A stretch of DNA of 64,000 bases from positions 1 through 64,000 of the forward strand of contig NZ_JAATOO010000022.1 in the NCBI RefSeq assembly GCF_011806575.1, in the 5' to 3' direction. The DNA comes from Vibrio hepatarius. Lineage in GTDB: Bacteria > Pseudomonadota > Gammaproteobacteria > Enterobacterales > Vibrionaceae. The translations under genes and the position numbers were made by a program. This document shows, piece after piece, positions 17,006 through 26,044 of this stretch. The stretch's first letter is position 1. The number at the start of each line of letters is the position of its first letter. The notes below the pieces were generated by a model. The model was given only the letters and a program-made list of their open reading frames with translations. It was not told the DNA's origin and ran no database searches.

Positions 17006-18423
17006 TGAGTCAGGATAAAATCGATATCAAAGATGTGACTCCCAAAACATTCAACCCAAAAACTCACAAAACCAACGGTGACCGATTTAACCCGAGTAAC
17101 CGTATTTACGTACGTGAAAGTAAAGGGACTTTTCAAAAGCTGCGTCGCTACGGTGGCTGGTTCTTGTTGGTCTTATTTGCCGCGATACCTTGGATTCCTT
17201 ACGGTGACCGCCAAGCGATCCTGCTCGACATTGGTCAGCAACAGTTCAACTTTTTTGGCACCACTCTTTACCCACAAGACTTAACGCTGCTGGCACTGCT
17301 GTTTATGATCTCAGCGTTTGGTTTGTTCTTCCTGACGACCTTTTTAGGCCGAGTTTGGTGTGGCTATCTCTGTCCGCAAACCGTCTGGACCTTCATGTAC
17401 ATCTGGTTTGAAGAGAAACTGGAAGGCAGCGCCAACAAACGTCGCAAGCAAGATTCCAACAAACTGACCGCCAACTTGGCGATGCGCAAAGGCTTGAAAC
17501 ATCTGGCTTGGTGGGCAATCGCATTGGCAACAGGCTTTACCTTTGCGGGTTATTTTGTGCCAATTCGCGACCTAGTGGTCGACTTCTTTACCTTTAACGC
17601 TGACTTCTGGCCGGTTTTCTGGGTGTTGTTCTTTGCTGCATGTACTTATGGCAACGCGGGCTGGATGCGCTCAATCATGTGTATTCACATGTGCCCATAC
17701 GCGCGTTTCCAATCGGCAATGTTCGACAAAGACACATTTATCGTCGGTTACGACACCAAACGTGGCGAAACCCGTGGCCCACGCTCACGCAAAGCAGACC
17801 CGAAAGCACTTGGCTTAGGTGACTGTATTGACTGTGATTTGTGTGTTCAGGTTTGTCCAACCGGGATCGATATTCGTGACGGCTTGCAGTACGAATGTAT
17901 CAACTGTGGTGCGTGTATCGACGCGTGTGACAACACTATGGAGCGCATGGGCTATGAAAAAGGCCTGATCAGCTACACCACCGAACACCGCTTGTCCGGT
18001 AAACACACTAAGGTGATGCGTCCGAAATTACTCGGCTATGGCGCAGTGTTGCTGGTGATGATTGGCTTATTCTTCGCACAGGTTGCCGCGGTTGACCCTG
18101 CTGGCCTGAGCGTCATTCGTGACCGTAGCCAACTGTTCCGCGTCAATACGTCTGGTGAAGTAGAAAACACCTATACGCTGAAGATCATCAACAAAACCCA
18201 GCAGACTCAAACTTACAATTTGGGTGTTGAAGGTCTCAGTGATGTGTCTTGGTACGGTAAGCAAACCGTTCAGGTCGCACCGGGTGAGGTACTCAACTTA
18301 CCAATGAGCTTAGGCGTCAACCCAGACAATCTCACTTCGTCCGTGGCGACTATTCAGTTTATACTGTCGGATAGCGAAGACTTTACTATTGAAGTAGAAA
18401 GCCGCTTCATTAAGAAGCTCTGA
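17005..18423 (+). CDS. ccoG: cytochrome c oxidase accessory protein CcoG
   Basis: CcoG (RdxA/FixG) is a membrane-bound polyferredoxin, implicated in copper handling during cbb3 oxidase assembly. The 472-residue protein has about five membrane segments (about 50-65, 92-112, 170-190, 200-220, 345-365). It carries the CGYLCPQTVW motif (about 119-128) and two 4Fe-4S cysteine sets of the CxxCxxCxxxCP kind near 272-310. A C-terminal immunoglobulin-like domain (about 370-472) follows. The ccoNOPQ genes are not in this window. It is followed by a terminator. Confidence 0.96.
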   Translation: MSQDKIDIKDVTPKTFNPKTHKTNGDRFNPSNRIYVRESKGTFQKLRRYGGWFLLVLFAAIPWIPYGDRQAILLDIGQQQFNFFGTTLYPQDLTLLALLFMISAFGLFFLTTFLGRVWCGYLCPQTVWTFMYIWFEEKLEGSANKRRKQDSNKLTANLAMRKGLKHLAWWAIALATGFTFAGYFVPIRDLVVDFFTFNADFWPVFWVLFFAACTYGNAGWMRSIMCIHMCPYARFQSAMFDKDTFIVGYDTKRGETRGPRSRKADPKALGLGDCIDCDLCVQVCPTGIDIRDGLQYECINCGACIDACDNTMERMGYEKGLISYTTEHRLSGKHTKVMRPKLLGYGAVLLVMIGLFFAQVAAVDPAGLSVIRDRSQLFRVNTSGEVENTYTLKIINKTQQTQTYNLGVEGLSDVSWYGKQTVQVAPGEVLNLPMSLGVNPDNLTSSVATIQFILSDSEDFTIEVESRFIKKL

Positions 18424-18443
18424 CGATTTCTACCCCATCATGG

Positions 18444-18470
18444 AAAAAGGCTCAGCAATGAGCCTTTTTT
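18444..18470 (+). terminator. rho-independent terminator after ccoG
   Basis: A stem AAAAAGGCTCA/TGAGCCTTTTT with a GCAA tetraloop and a T-run lies 20 bases past the ccoG stop. It ends only 6 bases before the srkA start, so srkA is either read through it or has a promoter elsewhere. Confidence 0.85.
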
Positions 18471-18475
18471 ATTTT

Positions 18476-19462
18476 ATGACCCAACAAGCTTTTAACTTTG
18501 ATGCCTTAACGCCCGATTTTATGTGGTATGCCCTAGAGAGTGTTGGCATTCGTGCTGAGTCTGGGTTCTTGGCGCTCAATAGCTACGAAAACCGCGTCTA
18601 TCAGTTCACCGACGAAGAGCGTCAACGCTACGTGGTGAAATTTTATCGACCTGAACGCTGGAGTCAGGCGCAAATTCAAGAAGAGCATGACTTTACCCAC
18701 GAGCTGATTGAAGCCGATATTCCGGTTGCTCCGCCAGTCAAACTCAACGGACAAACCTTGCATCACTACCAAGGTTATCTGTTTGCTCTGTTTGCCAGTG
18801 TTGGTGGGCGTCAGTTTGAAGTGGATAATCTCGATCAGCTAGAAGGTGTTGGTCGTTTTCTTGGCCGTATCCACAAGGTGGGTGCGCGCGCACCATTTAA
18901 GCACCGCCCGACGATTGGCTTAGAAGAGTATCTCTATCAACCACGAAAGTTACTGCAAAATTCGTCATTTATTCCGATGCATCTGGAAAACGCATTTTTT
19001 AACGACCTCGATCTGCTGATCACATCACTGGAGACCCATTGGAATTCATCGACCAATATCATTCGCGTCCACGGCGACTGCCACCCAGGCAATATTTTGT
19101 GGCGTGACGGGCCGATGTTTGTCGATCTGGATGATTCGCGTAACGGTCCAGCGGTACAAGATCTCTGGATGATGCTCAGTGGTGAGCGCGCTGAGAAAGT
19201 GATGCAATTGGACACCATTCTGGAGGCGTATCAAGAGTTTAACGATTTTAATCTTAACGAATTGAAACTTATTGAACCTTTACGTGGTCTACGTATGGTC
19301 CACTATATGGCATGGTTAGCAAAAAGATGGCAGGATCCTGCTTTTCCGATCGCTTTTCCTTGGTTCGATGATCCAAAATACTGGGAAAGCCAAGTACTTG
19401 CTTTCAAAGAGCAGATTTCGGCTCTCAACGAGCCACCACTCTCTCTGATGCCACAGTGGTAA
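18476..19462 (+). CDS. srkA: stress response kinase A (SrkA/YihE)
   Basis: SrkA is a eukaryote-like serine/threonine kinase of the aminoglycoside phosphotransferase fold that protects E. coli against stress-induced death. The start at 18476 gives 328 residues, the same as E. coli; an in-frame ATG upstream lies inside the terminator stem. The signatures are LNSYENRVYQF (about 33-43), VVKFYRPERW with the ATP lysine, the catalytic HGDCHPGNILW (about 199-209) and VDLDDS. The ribosome site is poor (T-rich leader). dsbA follows 31 bases later, as in E. coli, where the two share a transcript. Confidence 0.94.
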   Translation: MTQQAFNFDALTPDFMWYALESVGIRAESGFLALNSYENRVYQFTDEERQRYVVKFYRPERWSQAQIQEEHDFTHELIEADIPVAPPVKLNGQTLHHYQGYLFALFASVGGRQFEVDNLDQLEGVGRFLGRIHKVGARAPFKHRPTIGLEEYLYQPRKLLQNSSFIPMHLENAFFNDLDLLITSLETHWNSSTNIIRVHGDCHPGNILWRDGPMFVDLDDSRNGPAVQDLWMMLSGERAEKVMQLDTILEAYQEFNDFNLNELKLIEPLRGLRMVHYMAWLAKRWQDPAFPIAFPWFDDPKYWESQVLAFKEQISALNEPPLSLMPQW

Positions 19463-19493
19463 CAAACGAAATAACGAGAAAATGGAGTCACCA

Positions 19494-20093
19494 ATGAAAA
19501 AGCTGTTTGCCCTAGTCGCAACACTTATGCTGAGCCTTTCTGCTCATGCAGCGCAATTTAAAGAAGGTCAGCACTACAAGGTTCTTGATCTAGAAGCTTC
19601 ATCAAAACCAACTGTTACTGAGTTCTTCTCTTTTTACTGCCCTCACTGTAATTCATTTGAACCAATCATCCAGCAACTGAAAGCGAAGCTGCCAGAAAAC
19701 GCGAAATTCCAGAAAAACCACGTGTCGTTCATGGGTGGCAACATGGGTGAGTCAATGAGCAAAGCTTACGCGACCATGGTAGTGCTAAAAGCAGAAGACA
19801 AAATGGTACCTGTGATGTTTAACCGCATCCACAACATGCGTAAAGCGCCGAAGAACAATGACGAGCTACGTCAGATGTTCGTCGACGAAGGTATCGACGG
19901 CAAGAAGTTTGACGCGGCATTTAACGGCTTTGCGGTAGATTCCATGGTTCGCCGCTTCGACAAGCAGTTTAAAGACAGCGGCTTGTCTGGCGTTCCAGCG
20001 GTAGTGGTGAACAACAAGTACCTAGTTCAAGCACAAAGCATCAAAACGATGGATGAGTACTTCGACTTGGTCAACTACTTACTAACCAAATAA
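19494..20093 (+). CDS. dsbA: periplasmic thiol:disulfide oxidoreductase DsbA
   Basis: DsbA introduces disulfides into exported proteins and is reoxidised by DsbB. The start at ATG 19494 gives 199 residues: a signal peptide MKKLFALVATLMLSLSAHAA (1-20), a thioredoxin fold with an inserted helical domain, the active site C49-P-H-C52, and the cis-proline loop GVPAVVVNN. Vibrio cholerae DsbA (TcpG) is needed for virulence factors; the role here is inferred from the family. A strong terminator follows. Confidence 0.97.
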   Translation: MKKLFALVATLMLSLSAHAAQFKEGQHYKVLDLEASSKPTVTEFFSFYCPHCNSFEPIIQQLKAKLPENAKFQKNHVSFMGGNMGESMSKAYATMVVLKAEDKMVPVMFNRIHNMRKAPKNNDELRQMFVDEGIDGKKFDAAFNGFAVDSMVRRFDKQFKDSGLSGVPAVVVNNKYLVQAQSIKTMDEYFDLVNYLLTK

Positions 20094-20113
20094 CACCATC
20101 AGCGATAGACGAG

Positions 20114-20139
20114 AAAGGGAGCATTACGCTCCCTTTTTT
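20114..20139. terminator. bidirectional terminator between dsbA and yihG
   Basis: A 9-base perfect stem AAAGGGAGC/GCTCCCTTT with loop ATTAC and a T-run serves dsbA. The sequence partly serves the convergent yihG, whose stop codon it touches. Confidence 0.82.
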
Positions 20140-21022
20140 ATTTGCTTTGGTAAATCTTCTGCAATAGCACATCTTTATCTTGCCAAATCGACGTCAGCCA
20201 TTGCTGGAACTGACGCTTAAATGGCTTATCGTTAAAGTAATCGCCACGCACGTGCTCATTAACAGGCAGCACTTTGGTGCGTACGACAATCTTCGTCATT
20301 CGTCCCATCAACATATCTTTAAATGGCTTTTCTGTGTTTTCAGGGTACGCCAAAGTAACATCAATAATGTTCTCAAACTGATCCCCCATCGCCGCTAGCG
20401 TATAAGCGATACCGCCCGTTTTGGGTGGAAGTAGGTGTTGGTAGCCCACTTTACTGCTACGCTGCTTTTCACTGGTAAAGCGCGTGCCTTCGACGTAGTT
20501 CACCACTGTTGTCGGCGCGTATTTGAATTTCTCGCACGAGCGGCGTGTCGTCAGCAGGTCTTGGCCCCGTTTCTCCGGATGACGGATGAGATATTCGCGA
20601 GAATAGCGACGCATAAATGGCATGTCTAACGCCCAACACGCCATCCCCAGAAACGGGATATACATCAGTTGCTGTTTAAGGAAAAACTTTGGCATCGGGA
20701 TACGGTCTTTAAACACGCAACAAAGCACGACGATATCAGTCCAACTCAAATGGTTACTGATCAGCAAATACCATCCGTCTTTCTTGAGTTGCTCACCACC
20801 TTCAATATCCCACTCTACACGATTGGTGATCGCCAACACTTTGGCATTAATCGTCGCCCACAACCACATCACTTGATTGGCAACAGACGTTGCTTTCGCC
20901 TTTTGCTTTGGGTTCGGTAATAACACCTTAAAGAGTGCAATGACGCATATCGCAACAGAGCAAACTACCGAGTTTAGGGTGACGATAAAAATATTAAAAA
21001 TAAAAACTAAAAAGGGCAGCAT
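20138..21022 (-). CDS. yihG: lysophospholipid acyltransferase YihG
   Basis: The 294-residue protein is an inner-membrane acyltransferase of the LPLAT/PlsC superfamily, close to E. coli YihG, an alternative 1-acylglycerol-3-phosphate acyltransferase. An N-terminal membrane segment (about 1-30) is followed by the catalytic NHLSWTDIVVL (the NHxxxxD motif, about 86-92), FVEGTRF-like VEGTRFT (substrate motif) and the conserved LLPPKTGGIAY. The ATG at 21022 is chosen over a TTG three codons upstream. As in E. coli, it stands beside dsbA. Confidence 0.92.
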   Translation of the reverse strand: MLPFLVFIFNIFIVTLNSVVCSVAICVIALFKVLLPNPKQKAKATSVANQVMWLWATINAKVLAITNRVEWDIEGGEQLKKDGWYLLISNHLSWTDIVVLCCVFKDRIPMPKFFLKQQLMYIPFLGMACWALDMPFMRRYSREYLIRHPEKRGQDLLTTRRSCEKFKYAPTTVVNYVEGTRFTSEKQRSSKVGYQHLLPPKTGGIAYTLAAMGDQFENIIDVTLAYPENTEKPFKDMLMGRMTKIVVRTKVLPVNEHVRGDYFNDKPFKRQFQQWLTSIWQDKDVLLQKIYQSK

Positions 21023-21265
21023 AACTCTCAAGAGTGAGACCTCTACAAAATTGATAAATATTCAGCTCCCGGTGAACTACGTTGTATTTATGGGAATTAT
21101 TTCATTAACAACGACATTCACATTTATTTACTTCATTAGAAATAAAACAGTGTGTAATTATACGAATCCCAAATGACTTTGGAATCATTACGCAGATGGT
21201 CTGATTAGTTTCATGTCCTTATCGTAGTGTTCAACTATTATAAAAAATCCCTAAGGGAAGCAACG

Positions 21266-22246
21266 ATGAAAGCTCAACACACACTGTTCATTTTCGCGCT
21301 GGCGGCGTCGCCCTGTATGGCGAAATTAGCTCAAAATCCCGGAATAAGTGGCGAAGTGGCGCTAAGTACTGGCTACGTGTCGTCCAAATCCAACTTTGAT
21401 ACCGAAGCAGACAAACGCATAGACAGTCTAAATCAAGACGCGTCGACGGATTCTCGCGGTATCGTTATTCCGCTCGGTAATCTCGCCTACACCTTTGGCT
21501 CAGAGTTAGATAAGCAAGTTTACATCGGGACATCACGTGAAGATATTGCCGTCGGTGCACTCGCGCTAGAGATCGGGTACATGCAAGAACTTAACTCTGG
21601 AACTATCGTCGATGTTTCAGTGCTACCCAGCGTGATGTCACGAGAGGTCTGGGAAGACCCGTTTTTGGAAGGTCAAAGACGTCATAAAACAGACGAAGAT
21701 GGTATGGCGTATCGACTCAAGCTCAGCAATATTAATGGCTCGAACTTTAGTCTAGATACCGCATATGGCACCCGAGACGTGGATGATGAACTGTCGGGTA
21801 CAACCCAGCTTTCTCAAGCAGAAGCGAAATTGTTGGATCGCGACTTAGATTGGTATCTAATCAGAGCGAGTTATCGTTTCTCGTTAAGCGAATCAAACTA
21901 TCTGACCCCAACACTCACTTATACTTCAACCGATGCGGATGGCGATGCAAATTCCAGTGACTCGGTCAGAGCCGAAGCTATGTATGCAGCTTTGTTCGAC
22001 CACCATAAGCTAGCGATTACCGCGGCCTACACGAACCGTTCATTTGATGAGAAAAACCCGTTGTTTGATAAAAAACGCGACGAGAATATCTATAGCTTAT
22101 TTGCCGCGTATGAATATCGTCTGAGCGGTGATTGGCAAGATTGGTCTTTCATTTCTTTGGCGGGCTACAAAAATACTGATTCTGATATCGAGTTCTACGA
22201 CAAGAGCCAGTTTTTAACCACGGTAGGGATGAGTTACCACTTCTAA
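21266..22246 (+). CDS. DUF2860 family outer-membrane protein
   Basis: The 326-residue protein starts at ATG 21266 (AAGGGA upstream) with a signal peptide ending ...ALAASPCMA (about 19). The rest is an alternating beta-strand pattern, ending with GMSYHF, whose final phenylalanine is the sorting signal of outer-membrane beta barrels. DUF2860 proteins occur mainly in vibrios and have no assigned function. It has its own leader of about 200 bases and a terminator, so it is monocistronic. A porin or adhesin role is only a guess. Confidence 0.88.
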   Translation: MKAQHTLFIFALAASPCMAKLAQNPGISGEVALSTGYVSSKSNFDTEADKRIDSLNQDASTDSRGIVIPLGNLAYTFGSELDKQVYIGTSREDIAVGALALEIGYMQELNSGTIVDVSVLPSVMSREVWEDPFLEGQRRHKTDEDGMAYRLKLSNINGSNFSLDTAYGTRDVDDELSGTTQLSQAEAKLLDRDLDWYLIRASYRFSLSESNYLTPTLTYTSTDADGDANSSDSVRAEAMYAALFDHHKLAITAAYTNRSFDEKNPLFDKKRDENIYSLFAAYEYRLSGDWQDWSFISLAGYKNTDSDIEFYDKSQFLTTVGMSYHF

Positions 22247-22255
22247 ACCGATAAA

Positions 22256-22283
22256 AAAAACCACCTTCAATAAGGTGGTTTTT
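22256..22283. terminator. bidirectional terminator after the DUF2860 gene
   Basis: A stem AAAACCACCTT/AAGGTGGTTTT with loop CAAT, with an A-run before and T-run after, stands between two convergent genes and can serve both. Confidence 0.87.
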
Positions 22284-22304
22284 AACTCACTCAGCAGACT
22301 ATCG

Positions 22305-23276
22305 CTAACGATAAGTAAGTAACTGGACGTCTTCAAACCATTTCATCAGTTCAGATTTTGACATGTGCGCGGTTTCTTCGATCACCGAGCGGGTCAAATG
22401 CGGTGCGAACTTCTCGATAAAGTCGTACATATAGCGCTGTAAGTAAATGTTTTTACTATAACAAAGCCATGCATAACAATCAGGGACTAGCCCTTCTAGC
22501 GAACGCACTGCGATCGAACTGCTCATCGAGTGAGTCGCAACCGAAGCAATAATGCCGATGCCTACACCCATGCTGACGTATTCTTTGATCACATCCACAT
22601 CCATCGCCGTAACGATATATTGTGGGTCTAAACCGCGCTGAGCAAAGGCGTTATCAATCGCGATACGCCCGGTTGATTTGAGCTCGTAACTGATCAGTTT
22701 TTCTTGAGCGATCTGCTCAAGCGTGACCGTTTCCGCCGTCGCCAACGGGTGGTCAGATGGCACAATCAAACTCAATGACCATTTGTAAGCTGGCAGCATC
22801 GCCAGATCCATTTGCTCATCAACGTCTTGAGCCACAATCGAGAAATCGTATGGACCAGTTGGTAATGTATTACCACGAGTGTCAGGTTCAATCGTCCCCA
22901 TGTGCAGCGATACTTTGGGGTAGCGGTTCATAAAGTAGCGGACGCTTTCTGGTAACAAGAACTTGGCAATCGCGTTGGTAGTGTAAATATTGAGGCGACC
23001 TTGCTCCGGAGAGGAAACACTGGCTGAAATTGCTTTGATACGGTCTTCAATTTCCAGCATTTGGCTGGCTTCATGGATGATCTGTTTACCGATTTCGGTC
23101 GGGCCGGATAAATGTTTACCGTGTCGCTCAAAAATCTGTACGCCGAGTTCATCTTCCAGCAGCGCAACCTGCTTACTGATCCCTGGTTGAGAAGTGAATA
23201 ACTTCTGCGAAGTTAATGAAATATTGTATCCGTTTCGCTGAATTTCGCGAATATAGCGAAGTTGTTGCAGCTTCAT
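22305..23276 (-). CDS. CysB-like LysR-family transcriptional regulator
   Basis: The 323-residue regulator resembles CysB/Cbl in length and sequence. The winged helix (about 1-60) starts MKLQQLRYIREI and has FTSQPGISKQVALLEDELG as recognition helix region. The effector domain includes YDFSIVAQD and the long C-terminal segment (SKNIYLQRYMYDFIEKFAPH) typical of CysB. However, several residues differ from CysB, and no sulfur-assimilation genes are in the window. I treat it as a paralogue with an unknown target rather than CysB itself. Confidence 0.88.
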   Translation of the reverse strand: MKLQQLRYIREIQRNGYNISLTSQKLFTSQPGISKQVALLEDELGVQIFERHGKHLSGPTEIGKQIIHEASQMLEIEDRIKAISASVSSPEQGRLNIYTTNAIAKFLLPESVRYFMNRYPKVSLHMGTIEPDTRGNTLPTGPYDFSIVAQDVDEQMDLAMLPAYKWSLSLIVPSDHPLATAETVTLEQIAQEKLISYELKSTGRIAIDNAFAQRGLDPQYIVTAMDVDVIKEYVSMGVGIGIIASVATHSMSSSIAVRSLEGLVPDCYAWLCYSKNIYLQRYMYDFIEKFAPHLTRSVIEETAHMSKSELMKWFEDVQLLTYR

Positions 23277-23404
23277 TGTCTATCCCTCGTCGCGTACTCG
23301 ATTACACAACCACCACTTATGAATGAGTTACTGGTTATAACAATATATCCCTAACAATAGCAAGTAGATAGCTATGTTAAGGCCCGTAAACTGGTGTGAT
23401 ACGA

Positions 23405-24319
23405 CTAACGAGGCTGCGTCGCGTTAAACGCACTCATGCAGTTGATGATACACGACTTCATCTCTTTGATTGAACTGCTCTGCAATCGCCCCTTACGCAT
23501 CACCAAGTCAACGGACGTATCTAGAGTATGCATGCCCTCGACAGGAATCGCGACAAAACAGTGATTTTGCAACTCTTTCGCCACGCACACTTTCGGTAGC
23601 AAGGCTCCGCCGAGTCCGACTTCAACAAAGTTTTTCAGTGCTTCGAAGGAGTTGCACTCCATGATCGATTTCAAGCGAATTTGTTGGCGAGCTTCATAAA
23701 GATTCACCGCACGGCGGATACTGAACGATTCGGTCAATAACGCCAGCGGGATCTCGGACAGTTGGGAAGGAGAACAAATCTCGAGTGAAGCCCAAGGGCT
23801 ATGGTTTGGCACCAATAAGCTCAGCTCTTGGAAAGCGCAGGAATAGAGTACGTCGACTTTTGGGTCGTGCTTGGCATTGAGCAGTAAACCGATGTCCGAT
23901 TCTTCGTTCTTGATGCTATCGATGACATCATCGCCACCACCTACTTGCAACACCAGCTTGACCCCTGGGTGCAAACGCGAAAACTGTGTAATCGCGTTAT
24001 TGAGTAAGTCAGGGATAAAGCCGCCACCGATCGAGATACGCAGAGTCCCCGATTGCAGAAGCTCGATTTCTGACAGTTGCGAGATAAAGTCATTTTTACG
24101 CTGATTGACGTCTTGAATGTACTCGGTCAAACGAAGACCCGATTCGGTCAGATTGACTCCGCGACCAATGCGGTCGAGTAGCTGCACATCGAGTTGTGAC
24201 TCTAGCTGAGCCACTTTGCGGCTAATCGCCGACGGCGAAACGTGCAGAATCTCCGACGCTGCACGAATACTTTTGGTTTTAGCGACCACCTCGAAATATC
24301 TTAAGGCTCTATCATCCAT
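23405..24319 (-). CDS. LysR-family transcriptional regulator of the amidohydrolase cassette
   Basis: The 304-residue protein has an N-terminal winged helix (ALRYFEVVAKTKSIRAASEI, 4-23; SPSAISRKVAQLESQL, about 29-44). A type-2 periplasmic-binding-like effector domain (about 90-295) follows. It begins 21 bases after the stop of the M20 amidohydrolase on the same strand, so it is probably the last gene of that operon and its regulator. Its ligand is likely the hydrolase substrate or product; this is inferred from position only. Confidence 0.9.
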   Translation of the reverse strand: MDDRALRYFEVVAKTKSIRAASEILHVSPSAISRKVAQLESQLDVQLLDRIGRGVNLTESGLRLTEYIQDVNQRKNDFISQLSEIELLQSGTLRISIGGGFIPDLLNNAITQFSRLHPGVKLVLQVGGGDDVIDSIKNEESDIGLLLNAKHDPKVDVLYSCAFQELSLLVPNHSPWASLEICSPSQLSEIPLALLTESFSIRRAVNLYEARQQIRLKSIMECNSFEALKNFVEVGLGGALLPKVCVAKELQNHCFVAIPVEGMHTLDTSVDLVMRKGRLQSSSIKEMKSCIINCMSAFNATQPR

Positions 24320-24340
24320 CGGTCTTGTACTGCTACTCCG

Positions 24341-25513
24341 TTATTTAGCCAGCAAATGTTGCACGAGCCTTACCCAGAAGTTAGCGCCAATCGGCAGCAC
24401 ATCATCATTGAAGTCGTAGTTCGGGCTATGCAGGTTATGGGTATGTTGTTGGCTACCGTTACCTAGCCAGATATACGCGCCAGGGCGCTGCTCCAACATA
24501 AATGCAAAGTCTTCACCGCCCATACTTGCTGGTGGGTTAAGGTGTAAGCGCGAGATCTCCGGCATTTGTTCCAACACGGCGCGACACTTTGCCGCTTCCT
24601 CTGGCGTGTTGATCGTCGCGGGATAGCGTCGAGTATATACAATTTCCGCCTTGCACCCTTGTGCATGCGCAATATTTGTCACAACGTCTTTCATACGCGA
24701 TTCGATCAAATCACGGACCTGAGGACAGAACGAGCGAGTTGTCCCGGCGAATACGACTTCTTCGGGAATCACGTTGTAAGCATGGCCAGCGTTGATTTGC
24801 GTTACGCTGATCACTCCAGACTTTTGTGGGTCAAGATTACGGCTAATCACGCTTTGTAACGCATTGATGATCAAACTGGCGGTATAGACTGGGTCGATGG
24901 TGTCGTGCGGCATTGCGCCGTGTCCACCAGCGCCGACAATTTTGATGTCAAAGGTGTCGAATGCGGCCATGACTGCGCCGTCATGCACCGCAGCTTCACC
25001 AGCAGGCAGTGCTGGCCAGTTGTGTAGACCATACACTTCTTTGACCGGAAAACGCTCAAACAGACCATCTTCAATCATCGCTTTTGCACCCGCTTCATTT
25101 TCTTCCGCGGGTTGGAAAATAAAGTGTACGGTCCCTTTAAAGTACGGATTTTTCGCCAGCATCACAGCGGCGCCGAGCAACATCGTGGTGTGGCCATCGT
25201 GACCACAAGCGTGCATTTTGCCTTGGTGGGTCGAGCAGTGCGCGAAGGTATTCAACTCATCGAGGTTGAGTGCGTCCATATCCGCGCGCAGGCCGATGCT
25301 TTCTCCCGCACCTAAACTGCCGCGCAAGGTGGCGACTACCCCAGTGCCACCTAGGCCACGATGTACTTCTAAACCTAAACTGGTGAGGATATCGGCAATA
25401 ATTTCCGACGTCCTGAACTCTTCATAAGCGGTTTCAGGGTGGGCATGGATATCACGTCGCCATTGTACGAGCTGAGCATGCTCTTCGGAGTGATGTTTGA
25501 TGTATTCAGTCAT
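24341..25513 (-). CDS. M20D-family amidohydrolase / metallopeptidase
   Basis: The 390-residue zinc enzyme belongs to the M20D amidohydrolases (hippurate, N-acyl-amino-acid and auxin-conjugate hydrolases). Visible signatures are RRDIHAHPETAYEE at the start (about 19-32), metal ligands in MHACGHDGHT (about 99-108), the catalytic glutamate in QPAEENEAGAKAM, HNWP, and GGEDFAFML near the C-terminus. There is no signal peptide, so it is cytosolic. The genes for two membrane proteins lie upstream, which suggests it hydrolyses a compound they import. The substrate cannot be read from the sequence. Confidence 0.93.
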   Translation of the reverse strand: MTEYIKHHSEEHAQLVQWRRDIHAHPETAYEEFRTSEIIADILTSLGLEVHRGLGGTGVVATLRGSLGAGESIGLRADMDALNLDELNTFAHCSTHQGKMHACGHDGHTTMLLGAAVMLAKNPYFKGTVHFIFQPAEENEAGAKAMIEDGLFERFPVKEVYGLHNWPALPAGEAAVHDGAVMAAFDTFDIKIVGAGGHGAMPHDTIDPVYTASLIINALQSVISRNLDPQKSGVISVTQINAGHAYNVIPEEVVFAGTTRSFCPQVRDLIESRMKDVVTNIAHAQGCKAEIVYTRRYPATINTPEEAAKCRAVLEQMPEISRLHLNPPASMGGEDFAFMLEQRPGAYIWLGNGSQQHTHNLHSPNYDFNDDVLPIGANFWVRLVQHLLAK

Positions 25514-25573
25514 AACCTTTTTCTAGCTGTTTTATTGTTTTGATTAATCTTAGGTAGCATTGGTTGAACGCGC

Positions 25574-26044
25574 TTAAAGCAGCGCGTTCGCAACCAATAC
25601 AGAACCAATGTACGTTCCGGTAAACACTAGGATAGCAATCAGTACGATCTTACCGCCGGCAGATTTAAAGGTCGTGACCTCGTGTTTGCTGATCGCCAAA
25701 CCTGCATACGCCAACACCGGCGTCACCAAACTCAAAAAGTTAATGTCTTTTACGTAGCTAAGGATCGGCTCCGCAAGCGGTGAGGCCGGAATGGTCAGTA
25801 ACACGCTGACCAGTGACAACCAAGCCACCGACGGCAAATAAAACGGCATGACTTTCGCGAGCACCAAGCCTGCCATCACCATGGCAAAGATGATCGCCAT
25901 ACCCGGCAGTGCCGAAAGCGGCGTCACACCGGTACCAGTCCAGTTACTGATCAGCGCGACAACACACACAATCGCCAACACCATCGCGTAATCGATCAGA
26001 TTAATATCGGCATTTACATTCTTTTTCGTTGCTGCATTAGACAT
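25574..26044 (-). CDS. small multi-span membrane protein, partner of the DUF3100 protein
   Basis: This 156-residue protein has about five hydrophobic segments (19-38, 46-68, 72-92, 100-118, 126-152) and little else. I do not recognise a named family with certainty. It overlaps the DUF3100 gene by 8 bases, which implies coupled translation and probably a physical partner, like a transporter split into two chains. The amidohydrolase follows after 60 bases. The segment AYAGLAISKHEVTTFK after TM4 is the main polar loop. Confidence 0.78.
   Translation of the reverse strand: MSNAATKKNVNADINLIDYAMVLAIVCVVALISNWTGTGVTPLSALPGMAIIFAMVMAGLVLAKVMPFYLPSVAWLSLVSVLLTIPASPLAEPILSYVKDINFLSLVTPVLAYAGLAISKHEVTTFKSAGGKIVLIAILVFTGTYIGSVLVANALL

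Noticed and set aside
20877..21176. 99-codon plus-strand frame across the yihG start
   Set aside because: It runs antisense to yihG and into AT-rich intergenic DNA; the lysine- and isoleucine-rich tail is a product of base composition.
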